NCBI RefSeq assembly: GCF_018424695.1
Contig: NZ_QTNQ01000017.1
Span: 1 to 64,000, forward strand
Origin: Vannielia litorea
Lineage (GTDB): Bacteria > Pseudomonadota > Alphaproteobacteria > Rhodobacterales > Rhodobacteraceae
DNA length: 64,000 bases
Direction of reading: 5' to 3'
Shown here: one piece after another, positions 1 to 7,840 of the stretch
How the letters are laid out: each line of letters begins with the position of its first letter
How positions within the stretch are numbered: the first letter of the stretch is position 1
Notes under the pieces: generated by a model
Told to the model about the DNA's origin: nothing
The model's database searches: none
What the model saw: only the letters and a program-made list of their open reading frames with translations
Made by a program: the position numbers and the translations under genes

Positions 1-93
1 GGTGTAGACGCAGACAATCTCGTGCCCGGCGGCATGGAGCGCATCCAGCGCGGGCACCGAAAAATCGGGCGTTCCCATGAAGATGATCCGCAT
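1..93 (-). CDS. fmt: Methionyl-tRNA formyltransferase, N-terminal fragment (cut by window edge)
   Basis: Only the first 31 codons are in the window. The reverse-strand translation starts [17 protein letters not shown], the characteristic beginning of Fmt, which formylates the initiator Met-tRNA in the cytoplasm. The ATG is at position 93. It lies 22 bases downstream of the stop of the last of three deformylase genes on the same strand, so formylation and deformylation of nascent proteins are encoded together, as is usual for def-fmt. The identification rests on this short but very conserved stretch and on the neighbours. Confidence 0.9.
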   Translation of the reverse strand, partial: MRIIFMGTPDFSVPALDALHAAGHEIVCVYT

Positions 94-115
94 CGCTGCC
101 TCCCTCGTGCGGGCC

Positions 116-610
116 TCAGCCCCGCTTGGCCGCCTTCTTCAACAGCATCTGCCGCTTGGTCCGGCTCAGCCGGTCAAAGAACATCCGGCCCTCCAGGTGG
201 TCGATCTGGTGCTGCACACTCGTCGCCCAGAGGCCTTCAAACTTCTTCTCCACCCGCGCGCCGCTCTCGTCGGTATAGGCCACCGCCACCCGCGACGGGC
301 GCGAGAGCTTTGCCGAAATGCCCGGCACATTGGGGCTCGCCTCTTCCCAGTCGAACAGCTCTTCGCCGACCATGGTGATCTCGGGGTCGGCCAGCCGCAC
401 CGCCTGCCCGCGCTCTTTCGAGCAATCCACCACCGCGAGCCGCAGCATCACGCCGATCTGCGGCGCGGCGAGGCCGTAGCCGGGCATGGCCTCCATGGTG
501 TCCACCATGTCATCCCAGATCGCGCGGATCTCGTTGGTGATCTCGCCCACCGGGGCGGCGGGGGTTTGCAGGCGCTTGTCGGGCCAGGGGATGAAGGGGC
601 GGGGGCTCAT
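116..610 (-). CDS. Peptide deformylase-like protein with altered active site
   Basis: A 164-residue protein with the peptide deformylase fold. Motif I is intact (GYGLAAPQ, residues 44-51). The two metal-site motifs are changed: where deformylases have EGCLS this one has EASPN (90-94), so the Cys metal ligand is missing, and HExxH has become HQIDH (134-138), so the catalytic Glu is Gln. Hydrolytic deformylase activity is therefore unlikely. The ATG at 610 overlaps the end of the preceding deformylase by four bases, and fmt follows, so it is the third gene of a def-def-def-fmt operon. It might bind formyl-Met peptides or ribosomes, or have a new activity; that is inference. Confidence 0.85.
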   Translation of the reverse strand: MSPRPFIPWPDKRLQTPAAPVGEITNEIRAIWDDMVDTMEAMPGYGLAAPQIGVMLRLAVVDCSKERGQAVRLADPEITMVGEELFDWEEASPNVPGISAKLSRPSRVAVAYTDESGARVEKKFEGLWATSVQHQIDHLEGRMFFDRLSRTKRQMLLKKAAKRG

Positions 611-1068
611 GCGCCCACCTCTTCGAGCCCGTCGATGATGAGCTTGCCGTCGAGATGGTCGGCCTCGTGCTGGGCAATCGCCGCCTCGGCGCCCTCCAGC
701 TCCACGCTCTGCGCCGCGCCGCCAAGATCGAAGTAATCGAGCCGGATGCGCGCAGGGCGTGTCATCTCCACCGGGCGCCCGGGGATCGAGAGGCAGCCCT
801 CTTCCATCGTGGCCATCTCTTCGCCCAGTGGCGTGATCACCGGATCGAGGCACACCCGAGGGGTTGCCTCGCCTTCCTTCCAGCCCGCATCCATCACGAA
901 AATCCGCCGCAGCACGCCCACCTGCGGCCCGGCAAGGCCCCGGCCCGGCGCGGCATACATGGTCTCCAGCATGTCGGTGGCGAGCGCCCCCATGTCGAGG
1001 CAGCCCACAGGCGCGCAGGTGGCCTTCAGCCGCTCATCCGGCCAGAGGACGATCGGCAGCACGCTCAA
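607..1068 (-). CDS. def: Peptide deformylase, second paralogue
   Basis: A 153-residue deformylase, slightly short for the family because it lacks the basic C-terminal helix seen in the first copy. Key motifs are present: GRGLAGPQ (42-49, with Gly where GLAAPQ has Ala), EGCLS (90-94, metal-binding Cys) and HEADH (134-138, two His ligands and catalytic Glu). It should therefore be able to remove the formyl group from N-terminal formyl-Met, though substrate preference may differ. The start at 1068 overlaps the stop of the upstream def by four bases, and its own stop overlaps the degenerate third copy, which indicates translational coupling. Confidence 0.88.
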   Translation of the reverse strand: MSVLPIVLWPDERLKATCAPVGCLDMGALATDMLETMYAAPGRGLAGPQVGVLRRIFVMDAGWKEGEATPRVCLDPVITPLGEEMATMEEGCLSIPGRPVEMTRPARIRLDYFDLGGAAQSVELEGAEAAIAQHEADHLDGKLIIDGLEEVGA

Positions 1069-1586
1069 GCGCGGGCCTTCTCGCGCTTCAGCTTCTGCAT
1101 CTTGCGGGTGATCATCTGCCGCTTCATCGGGCCGAGATAATCAATGAAGAGCTTGCCGTTCAGATGGTCGATCTCATGCTGCACGCAGGTCGCCCAGAGG
1201 CCGCTGAACTGCTCTTCCGTCTCCGCCCCGTCGAGTCCCTGCCAGCGCACCTTCACCTCCGCCGGGCGGGTGACATCGGCATATTGCTCGGGGATCGAAA
1301 GGCAGCCCTCTTCATAGGTGTTCTTCTCCTCCGAGGTCCACACCACCTCGGGGTTGATCAGCACCATCGGTCGCGGCTCCTCGGCATCGTCCTTGATGCA
1401 ATCCATCACCAGCAGGCGCCGCATCTCGCCGATCTGCGGCGCCGCCAGCCCGATGCCGGGGGCGTCATACATGGTTTCCAGCATGTCATCGGCCAGCCGC
1501 TGAAGCTCACGGTCGAATTCCGTGACCGGGTCGGCAGGCTTTTTGAGCCGCGGGTCGGGGTGGATGAGGATATCGCGCAGGGACAT
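1065..1586 (-). CDS. def: Peptide deformylase, canonical copy
   Basis: A 173-residue type I peptide deformylase that removes the formyl group from nascent polypeptides at the ribosome exit. All three motifs are canonical: GIGLAAPQ (44-51), EGCLS (93-97) and HEIDH (137-141). The C-terminus is Lys/Arg-rich, as in deformylases that dock on the ribosome. I place the start at the ATG at 1586 (MSLRDILIHPDPRL), where family similarity begins, not at an in-frame ATG 16 codons upstream. It is the first gene of the def-def-def-fmt operon and is divergent from the C-S lyase gene, 93 bases away. Confidence 0.95.
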   Translation of the reverse strand: MSLRDILIHPDPRLKKPADPVTEFDRELQRLADDMLETMYDAPGIGLAAPQIGEMRRLLVMDCIKDDAEEPRPMVLINPEVVWTSEEKNTYEEGCLSIPEQYADVTRPAEVKVRWQGLDGAETEEQFSGLWATCVQHEIDHLNGKLFIDYLGPMKRQMITRKMQKLKREKARA

Positions 1587-1679
1587 GACGATGGATTTAG
1601 GACAGGCGCGGGCGCGGTGCAACAAGGGTTGCACCCGCCGCCCCCTGCGTTAGCTTCGCGCCGAAGCAAGGAGTGCCCC

Positions 1680-2846
1680 ATGACATTCGACAAGATCGGT
1701 CCCCGCTTCGGCGGCCACACGCAAAAGTTCGACGGAATGCCGGAGCGCACCGGAGTCACTTCCGCAGACGGAATCCCGATGTGGGTGGCCGATATGGACT
1801 TTGACGCCCCCGACTGCGTGCGTGATGCCCTCCGGGCCGACATCGACCGGGGCTACCTGGGCTATTACGCTGATACGTCCACCAATACGGCCGCAATCTG
1901 CCGCTGGCTGCGTGAGCGCCACGGCTGGGAGGCGCAGCCGGAGTGGATCGGCTTCACCCATGGCGTCATCGCCGGTTTCGGAATGGCACTCGACGCGTTT
2001 TCCGAGCCTGGAGATAACATCATCCTTTTCACGCCCGTCTATCATGCCTTCTTCGGCAAGGCGAAGGCGATGGAGCGGGGGGTGCTGCAATCGCCAATGG
2101 TGCTGCGCAATGGGCGTTACGAGATGGATCTCGAAACGCTGGCGAGCCAGTTGACCGGGAAGGAGAAGGTCCTGGTGCTCTGCTCGCCGCACAACCCGGG
2201 CGGTCGGCTGTGGAGTGCCGAGGAGATCAAGGCGGTGGCCGCCTTCTGCGAGGCGCACGACCTGATCCTTCTCTCGGATGAGATTCACATGGACCTCACC
2301 TTTCCCGGCGTGCGGCACCTGCCCACCGCCGTTGCCGCGCCGGAAGCCCTGCCGCGCCTTGTGGTCATCACCGCGGCTTCGAAGAGTTTCAACCTCGCCG
2401 GGCTCGAAACCGGCTACTGGGTCGTGCCCGACGACGACCTGCGCCAGCGGTTCGACAAGGTGGCGAAGAACCGTGGAGGCTCGCCCAACCGTCTTGGCAT
2501 GATCGCCATGGAGGCGGCGCTGACGCAGGGGGCGGATTGGCTTGATGCCGTGCGTGACTACATCGCCGCCAATTACGCGCTCTTCACCGATCGCATTCGC
2601 CGGTTGCCGGGCATCGAGGTAATGGAGATGCAAAGCACCTATCTTGCCTGGGTCGATTTCACAGACACCGGCCTTTCACCGGAAGAGATAGAGGCCCGTC
2701 TGCGTGACCGTGCTGGCATTGCAGCGAGCCCCGGTCCCGCCTTCGGGCAAGGCGGTGAGCACTGCATGCGGTTCAACCTTGCCCTCCCCAAGGCGAAGCT
2801 CGAAGAGGCGATCCTGCGGATGGAGCGGGTGTTCTCGAATTCCTGA
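1680..2846 (+). CDS. patB: PatB/MalY-type pyridoxal-phosphate C-S lyase (cystathionine beta-lyase)
   Basis: A 388-residue fold-type I PLP enzyme of the MalY/PatB family, which cleaves C-S bonds in cystathionine or related thioethers to release pyruvate and ammonia in the cytoplasm. The N-terminal MWVADMDF stretch is typical of this family, SPHNPGGRLW is the aminotransferase-like substrate-site segment, DEIHMD follows, and the PLP lysine lies in SKSFNLAG at about residue 236. The ATG at 1680 follows a clear AAGGAG ribosome binding site. Some MalY proteins act mainly as regulators; that cannot be decided from the sequence. Confidence 0.9.
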   Translation: MTFDKIGPRFGGHTQKFDGMPERTGVTSADGIPMWVADMDFDAPDCVRDALRADIDRGYLGYYADTSTNTAAICRWLRERHGWEAQPEWIGFTHGVIAGFGMALDAFSEPGDNIILFTPVYHAFFGKAKAMERGVLQSPMVLRNGRYEMDLETLASQLTGKEKVLVLCSPHNPGGRLWSAEEIKAVAAFCEAHDLILLSDEIHMDLTFPGVRHLPTAVAAPEALPRLVVITAASKSFNLAGLETGYWVVPDDDLRQRFDKVAKNRGGSPNRLGMIAMEAALTQGADWLDAVRDYIAANYALFTDRIRRLPGIEVMEMQSTYLAWVDFTDTGLSPEEIEARLRDRAGIAASPGPAFGQGGEHCMRFNLALPKAKLEEAILRMERVFSNS

Positions 2847-2858
2847 CGGGTTTCGGCG

Positions 2859-3209
2859 TCAGAGGCTGGTGATGTAGCCCACCGGCGCATCGCTGGCCCG
2901 CTCGAAATCGAGCGGCGCCGTGTCACTCGCCGCCGTGTTGCGCTTGAACTCGTAAATCCGCTCACCGGCCTCTTCGCGGCTCGTCACGATGAGGCACTGG
3001 TAGAGATGGCGCTCACCGTCGAAAAGGTCGACAAGCCCGCGCAGGTTTGGTGCCGGGTCGGCGGCCAAGGCAAAGCCCTTCGACCAGAAGCGCAGCACCG
3101 GGTAGCTCTGCTCCCCGTCGCGGACCTTTAGGCGGCTCTTGCGACGTTCCGCGTCGCGGCGTGCGGCTTCAAGTCCTTCGCGGACCGATTGCGGCAGGAA
3201 ATCAGACAT
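2859..3209 (-). CDS. Conserved hypothetical protein, 116 residues
   Basis: A small soluble protein with no signal peptide or membrane segment. The N-terminal 40 residues are charged and probably helical (EGLEAARRDAERRKSRLKV); the rest is mixed alpha/beta with many aromatic and acidic residues, ending YITSL. I do not recognise a named domain. The start ATG at 3209 has an AAGGAG ribosome binding site, and a plausible promoter lies just upstream (3235-3263), so the gene looks real and separately transcribed. It is convergent with the C-S lyase gene, with a 12-base gap. Confidence 0.75.
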   Translation of the reverse strand: MSDFLPQSVREGLEAARRDAERRKSRLKVRDGEQSYPVLRFWSKGFALAADPAPNLRGLVDLFDGERHLYQCLIVTSREEAGERIYEFKRNTAASDTAPLDFERASDAPVGYITSL

Positions 3210-3234
3210 TTGGCAGCTCCACTCCTTGGCCGAG

Positions 3235-3263
3235 AGCATTGTGACCGAATCGGGTGACGTCAA
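3235..3263 (-). promoter_or_regulatory. Putative sigma-70 promoter for the 116-residue hypothetical gene
   Basis: On the minus strand TTGACG (plus 3258-3263) is followed after exactly 17 bases by AATGCT (plus 3235-3240), then by the AAGGAG site and ATG at 3209. The -35 is near consensus and the -10 is weak, which is common in GC-rich alphaproteobacteria. Prediction from sequence only. Confidence 0.45.
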
Positions 3264-3421
3264 GGTTAACGTTGTCGCGCGACGCCCACGCGACACTGTG
3301 GCAACACGCGAAGGCCCTGTTTGGTTGCGTGCGAAAATGCACAAAAACAACTACATTCGTGCCGGTATCGCGCCATATGCACAGGGGCTATATTGGTGCC
3401 AGACAGCAGAAGGAGAGCCCC

Positions 3422-4411
3422 ATGGGACGCCTGGTGAATGGCGAGTGGAAAGACGAGTGGTATGACACCGAAAAGAGCGGCGGCAAGTTCGTGCGCTCCA
3501 CCTCTGCTTTCCGCAACTGGATCACCGCCGACGGCAGCGCCGGCCCCTCCGGTGAAGGCGGCTTCGAGGCCGAGAGCGGGCGCTATCACCTCTACGTGTC
3601 GCTCGCCTGCCCTTGGGCGCACCGGGCGCTGGTGTTTCGCGCGCTCAAGGGCCTCGAAGAGCATATCTCCGTCTCCGTTGTGCATCCCGACATGCTCGAA
3701 AACGGCTGGGAGTTTCGCACCGATTTCCCCGGCGCCACGGGCGATGCGCTCTTCGGCAAGGACTACCTCTGGCAGGTCTACACCCACGTCGATCCCGAGA
3801 TGTCAGGCCGTGTCACCGTGCCGGTGCTCTACGACACCAAGCGCGATACCATCGTGAGCAACGAAAGCTCCGAAATCATCCGCATGTTCAACTCTGCCTT
3901 CGACGGGATCACCGGCAACACCGATGATTACTGGCCCGAAGAGCTGCGCGACGACATCGAAGAGGTGAACGCGCGTGTCTATGACACGGTGAACAACGGC
4001 GTCTACAAATCCGGCTTCGCCACCTCGCAGGAGGCCTATGACGAGGCGGTGCATCCGCTGTTCGACAGCCTCGACTGGCTGGAGGATCGCCTGTCGCGCA
4101 ATCGCTACCTTATGGGCGACCGCCTGACCGAGGCCGACTGGCGGCTGTTCACCACGCTGGTGCGCTTTGACGAGGTTTATCACACCCATTTCAAGTGCAA
4201 CCGCAACTTCCTGCGCGAAATGCCCAACCTCTGGGCCTATGCGCGCGAGCTTTTCCAGGTGCCCGGCGTCGCCAGCACCTGCGTGCCCGCGCATTACATC
4301 CGCCACTACCATTACAGCCACGACACGGTGAACCCGCATCGCATCATCCCGCTGAACCCGGTGCTGGACTGGACGGCCCCGCATGGGCGCGAGCGGCTGA
4401 AGGCGGCCTGA
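3422..4411 (+). CDS. Glutathionyl-hydroquinone reductase (GST, Xi/ECM4/YqjG family)
   Basis: A 329-residue glutathione S-transferase-like enzyme. The catalytic motif CPWAHR (Cys near residue 63) after RYHLYVSLA is the hallmark of glutathionyl-hydroquinone reductases, which reduce glutathionyl-hydroquinones using glutathione. VPVLYD and NESSEIIRMFN form the thioredoxin-fold glutathione site, and an all-helical C-terminal domain with YLMGDRLTEADWRL follows. The ATG at 3422 has an AGAAGGAG ribosome binding site; longer in-frame extensions upstream lack family features. The length fits the family. A quinone-detoxifying enzyme close to a phenol-oxidising tyrosinase is suggestive, but they are on opposite strands. 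Confidence 0.93.
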   Translation: MGRLVNGEWKDEWYDTEKSGGKFVRSTSAFRNWITADGSAGPSGEGGFEAESGRYHLYVSLACPWAHRALVFRALKGLEEHISVSVVHPDMLENGWEFRTDFPGATGDALFGKDYLWQVYTHVDPEMSGRVTVPVLYDTKRDTIVSNESSEIIRMFNSAFDGITGNTDDYWPEELRDDIEEVNARVYDTVNNGVYKSGFATSQEAYDEAVHPLFDSLDWLEDRLSRNRYLMGDRLTEADWRLFTTLVRFDEVYHTHFKCNRNFLREMPNLWAYARELFQVPGVASTCVPAHYIRHYHYSHDTVNPHRIIPLNPVLDWTAPHGRERLKAA

Positions 4412-4424
4412 GGGCCCGGGGCGG

Positions 4425-4739
4425 CTACTCGGTCTCGATCACGTCGAGATCGAGCGCCTCATAGCTGCCGTCGGCGGCCTCGCTGCACAGGGTGAGCGCC
4501 TCGCCCGGCTTCAGAGGGCGGCTGCCCCGAGCGCGCGTGAGCCGTATCATCAGCATCGCCTTCTCCCGGGCCGCCGACCCTTCACCGCGTCCGAATATGG
4601 TCGCGGTTCCGATCGGCTCGGCCTCCGGCCCGTCGTCCTGCCGGAACGCATGAACGATGTAGCTCTCCTCCGGGATGCGCCGCAGCCAGACGCGCAGGAT
4701 GCCCTCTTCGGCGGCCTTGGGCGTGAGGGTGATGTCCAT
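4425..4739 (-). CDS. Small protein encoded directly downstream of the tyrosinase gene
   Basis: A 104-residue soluble protein with no signal peptide. It starts 18 bases after the tyrosinase stop on the same strand, so the two are probably co-transcribed. I recognise no named family, but residues 25-32 (ESYIVHAF) followed by a Gly and FGRG resemble the DSYEIRAY...FGHG segment in the C-terminal domain of the tyrosinase next door (its residues 351-385). This suggests a free-standing relative of the C-terminal cap domain of polyphenol oxidases, possibly a copper-loading or masking partner. That role is inference; the resemblance is short. Confidence 0.7.
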   Translation of the reverse strand: MDITLTPKAAEEGILRVWLRRIPEESYIVHAFRQDDGPEAEPIGTATIFGRGEGSAAREKAMLMIRLTRARGSRPLKPGEALTLCSEAADGSYEALDLDVIETE

Positions 4740-4757
4740 GCGGTCTCCGTTTCCGGG

Positions 4758-6176
4758 TCAGGTCTTGGCGTAGGTGCGCAACGCGCAGCCGGCGTATCTC
4801 ACGGTTTCAGGCGGCATCACCTGCCCGCTCTCATCCAGAACCAGCAGATAGAGGTTGAGTTCCGGCACAGTGTGCTTGCGCCCGATATAACGGCGCAGGC
4901 CCCGGGTGCAGTCAATCGTATAGCGCGTGTGCCGGTAGCGCAGCGGGTGCTTGGCGCGCCGGTCATAGGCATCGCGCGCCGCCAGCGCCGGGTTGCAGTG
5001 GCCCGGCGCGCCATGGCACTGGCCATGGCCAAAAAGGAAGAGCCGCCCGGCGAAGCTGTCATCCTCGTAGCCGGTCTCCTCGGTGCAATGAGGGTTCTCG
5101 ATATAGGCCCTGATCTCATAGCTGTCTTTCGGCGGGCGCAGCTGGAGGAACTCGATCTGCGCCCGCGCGAAGCCCGCCTCCACCAGCCCCAGCCGGATCT
5201 CCTTGCAGGGCGTCGCTGCAGCCGAGAGCGGGCCGGTCACACCGCCGTCCACGGTTCCGGTGGCCGCATCGGCGGCTTCCACCGAGTCGTTGGTGTAGAT
5301 GTAGCGCAACTCGGCCTCATGGTTGATGAGATCGCCCCCGATCCGCCCGTCAAAAACCACGGTATCCAGCACATGGTCGGGTACATTGGCATTGGGGTGC
5401 AACTCCTGCCAATCGGCCCAGACCTTGTCGACCATGCTGTGATGCAGCCAGAAGAGCGGATCGTAGGCCGCCGACAGCACCCGTGACATATCTCCCGCCT
5501 GGCCCGGCAGCGGCGAGGCGGCGCCACGCCCGCCCACATCCACATGGATCGCACCATGGGCGCCGAAGTTGAAATCCTGCTGGAAGACCATGAAGTTCGG
5601 GTTGTCCATGTAGCGGTCCACCTCGTCCTTCAGCATGGGAATGTCATTGCGCAGCCGGTCGGGGAACCGCTGGGTGAACACATCAGGCCCGGTCAGCCCC
5701 TGCGAGAGCGCCCGGTAAAGGCTTGGCGCGGCGAAGAGCGGGTTCGGCACGGTCTCGCCCGCAGCGTTCACATAGTCCGCCTCGTCGAGGATCTTCGGCA
5801 GGCCGTTGGGTGCATGGGTGTCGTTGCGCGCCTGGGTCCAGTCCCAAAAGGGCAGGGTAAGCTCCAGCTCGTCGTCGTCGCGCTTCCACTGCAAAGCTGT
5901 GTTGAGCGCCTTTTCGAAGGAATAAACGTAGGAGCGATGCCAGGTCAGGAACACCCGGTCATCGTCGTGGCAGAGGTCCTGATCGTAGCCGTGGCCACGG
6001 GCCAGCGCCATGTAGCCACGGCGGTCGCCGATGGCGATCTCGGAAATTTCATACATCGCCGCATAGGCATCGCGAAGATCCTGCACGTCCTCCGGGTTCA
6101 GCTTGACGAGATCGAACCGCATGAGAGGCAGGCCGGCCTGTTTGCGGCGGTAATTCAGCTTGGCAATCGTGGTCAT
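4758..6176 (-). CDS. Tyrosinase/polyphenol oxidase-type copper protein
   Basis: A 472-residue type 3 (dinuclear) copper protein that would oxidise phenols or catechols to quinones. The CuA site is His62, His70 and His80 (HG...LCHDDDRVFLTWHR); the CuB site is His207, His211 and His245 or 246 (HGAIH, then LFWLHHSMVDKVW). Cys69 sits directly before the second CuA histidine, a position near the Cys-His thioether of other tyrosinases. Residues from about 320 form a C-terminal beta domain like that of plant polyphenol oxidases. There is no signal peptide. The ATG at 6176 follows a strong GGAGG site. A small companion gene follows. Confidence 0.9.
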   Translation of the reverse strand: MTTIAKLNYRRKQAGLPLMRFDLVKLNPEDVQDLRDAYAAMYEISEIAIGDRRGYMALARGHGYDQDLCHDDDRVFLTWHRSYVYSFEKALNTALQWKRDDDELELTLPFWDWTQARNDTHAPNGLPKILDEADYVNAAGETVPNPLFAAPSLYRALSQGLTGPDVFTQRFPDRLRNDIPMLKDEVDRYMDNPNFMVFQQDFNFGAHGAIHVDVGGRGAASPLPGQAGDMSRVLSAAYDPLFWLHHSMVDKVWADWQELHPNANVPDHVLDTVVFDGRIGGDLINHEAELRYIYTNDSVEAADAATGTVDGGVTGPLSAAATPCKEIRLGLVEAGFARAQIEFLQLRPPKDSYEIRAYIENPHCTEETGYEDDSFAGRLFLFGHGQCHGAPGHCNPALAARDAYDRRAKHPLRYRHTRYTIDCTRGLRRYIGRKHTVPELNLYLLVLDESGQVMPPETVRYAGCALRTYAKT

Positions 6177-6289
6177 GGTGCAAATCCTCCGAGTAATTCC
6201 GGTTGTTGGAAATGCCCGCCATTCTACCACGAATTGCGCGCGCGGGCGAGGACGTTGACCTAGCGTAGGCAGGCCGCGCGGTTCGGTGC

Positions 6290-6681
6290 TCAGCTGTCGC
6301 CCGCCGCTCCTGGCCTCGGGTAGTTGCGCAGGTAGTTCGTCATTTGCCGACGTATCAGCGCGTTGGCATCATGCACCTCGTAGGCCACCCCGTCGCCTCC
6401 GCGACGCGGCGCACCTGAAGCTCGAACTGGTCTTCCTTGCCATCGGTGTCGATCATCACCACCTTCGGCGCCTTGCCGGTGACCGAGGCCGCGAAAATTG
6501 CTTGGTGCACGCTGTCGATCGAGCTTCGCTTGTCGAGCCCAAGCTCGATCACCTGGCCCTCCGTCTCGCAGTCCACCCGGATGAAGTGCATGTCGTAGCC
6601 CACGTTGTAGGGGTGGCGCACCTCCGCCTCGCCATGAGCGAAGAAGCTGCAATAGATCAGGGCAAGGGCAAGCTCGGACAT
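6290..6681 (-). pseudogene. Secreted hypothetical protein interrupted by a one-base frameshift
   Basis: From the ATG at 6681 the frame encodes a hydrophobic, signal-like N-terminus and a mixed domain (VDCETEGQVIELGLDKRSS) but stops at 6355 after 108 residues, with an unnatural tail after EATG. The other frame continues naturally with VAYEVHDANALIRRQMTNYL and ends at 6290, giving about 130 residues. The switch falls at a run of four cytosines at 6388-6391 (GGGG on the coding strand); one more G restores a single open frame. The gene is therefore broken by a deletion, phase-variable, or carries a sequencing error. I do not recognise a function. A CtrA-like box lies upstream. Confidence 0.75.
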
Positions 6682-6703
6682 CCGGCGACAGATTAGAGAG
6701 GCG

Positions 6704-6719
6704 TTAACCTTTTGTTAAC
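6704..6719 (-). promoter_or_regulatory. CtrA-type binding site TTAA-N7-TTAAC
   Basis: TTAACCTTTTGTTAAC lies in the 72-base gap upstream of the frameshifted secreted-protein gene (start 6681). It matches the established alphaproteobacterial CtrA consensus TTAA-N7-TTAA(C) exactly, with seven bases between half sites. It lies 23-38 bases upstream of the start codon, so it would overlap the promoter. The site is AT-rich in a GC-rich background, which makes chance occurrence less likely. Binding is not shown. Confidence 0.5.
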
Positions 6720-6753
6720 ACTTTTTGGAAAGCCCGGCTTAGCGGGCCGCGCC

Positions 6754-7785
6754 CTAAAGGCTGTCTTCCACCCGGAAGCCATCGGGGATCGCGTCGCTGC
6801 CGTCCAGCACCAGATCGGCCATCACCCGCGCCACCCCCGGCGCCATCCCGAAGCCGATCTTGAAGCCGCCGTTGGCCACGAAATGCCCCTCCCGCCCGGG
6901 CCACGGCCCCAGCATCGGCGCGCGGGAGCGGGCGCGCGGGCGCAGCCCGGCCCAGCGTTTAAGCACCTGTGCTCCGTGGAGCAGCGGCACCAGCGCGCAG
7001 GCCTTCTCCAGCAGCACATCGAGCTGCCCATCGGTGCCCAGCCCGTCGAAGTCGCGCTCCGATGTAGAGCCGATGGCCACCGTGCCATCGGCATGGGGCA
7101 CGACATGGAGACCATCGGCAAAGAGCTGCGCCGCCTCCGGGGCCTCGAAATGCAGCAGCGCGGCCTGCCCCTTGATCGGCACGCCCACCGTCCGGCCCAC
7201 GTCTTCCGACAACGCCGCCAGCCCCGCCGCGCCCGTGGCCCAGACAACCGGCCCCCGCGCCTCCGCCTCGCCAATCACCACTTCGGCGCCTGCCGCCTCG
7301 AGCGCGGCCACAAGGGCGGTGCAGGCGCGGGCCGGGTGCAGCCGGGCGGTGACCGTGTCGTGGACATATAGCCCGGTCGCCGAGACGGGCCGGAAGGCCG
7401 GGGCCTCCTCCACCCCGATCACGCGCCACTCCGCGCGGCCCTGCCAGAGTGCCTTGGCGCCCTCGGCCCGCGCCCGCGCCAGTGCCTCGCCGCCGGGCGC
7501 CACCGGCTGCACCCGGCCCGTGCGGGCATAGCCCGGATCAACCCCGCCGGCAGCCTTTACCCCGGCCCAGAACTGCTCTGCCGCCAGCAGGCTCTCCAAT
7601 TGAAACGCCTTCTTCGGGTTCCAGTTTTCCGGCACATGCGGTGCGAGCGCGCCGACCACGCCGCCCGACGAGCCTGCGCCCACGCCCTCGCGCTCGATCA
7701 CCCGCACCTTCGCCCCGCGCCGCGCGCATTCCCACGCGATGGACAGACCAAACACCCCGGCTCCGCGCACCGTCACCTCTGCCAT
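6754..7785 (-). CDS. FAD-dependent oxidoreductase (DAO/ThiO/MnmC C-terminal type)
   Basis: A 343-residue protein of the D-amino-acid-oxidase superfamily. The FAD-binding GxGxxG is at residues 8-13 (GAGVFG), followed by an acidic residue in RVIERE and GSSGGVVGALAP, and ends with the flavin-contacting FVANGGFKIGFGMAPG. Enzymes of this fold oxidise glycine, D-amino acids or the carboxymethylamino group of a tRNA wobble uridine. The gene is divergent from mnmD, 55 bases apart, and in E. coli the equivalent two activities are fused in MnmC, so a tRNA role is a good candidate. I chose the ATG at 7785, spaced seven bases from GGAGG. Substrate is unproven. Confidence 0.85.
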   Translation of the reverse strand: MAEVTVRGAGVFGLSIAWECARRGAKVRVIEREGVGAGSSGGVVGALAPHVPENWNPKKAFQLESLLAAEQFWAGVKAAGGVDPGYARTGRVQPVAPGGEALARARAEGAKALWQGRAEWRVIGVEEAPAFRPVSATGLYVHDTVTARLHPARACTALVAALEAAGAEVVIGEAEARGPVVWATGAAGLAALSEDVGRTVGVPIKGQAALLHFEAPEAAQLFADGLHVVPHADGTVAIGSTSERDFDGLGTDGQLDVLLEKACALVPLLHGAQVLKRWAGLRPRARSRAPMLGPWPGREGHFVANGGFKIGFGMAPGVARVMADLVLDGSDAIPDGFRVEDSL

Positions 7786-7840
7786 GGACATCCCTCCGCG
7801 CCGCCGCCATTCTCCGCCGCGACTCATAGGCTATCCCCCG

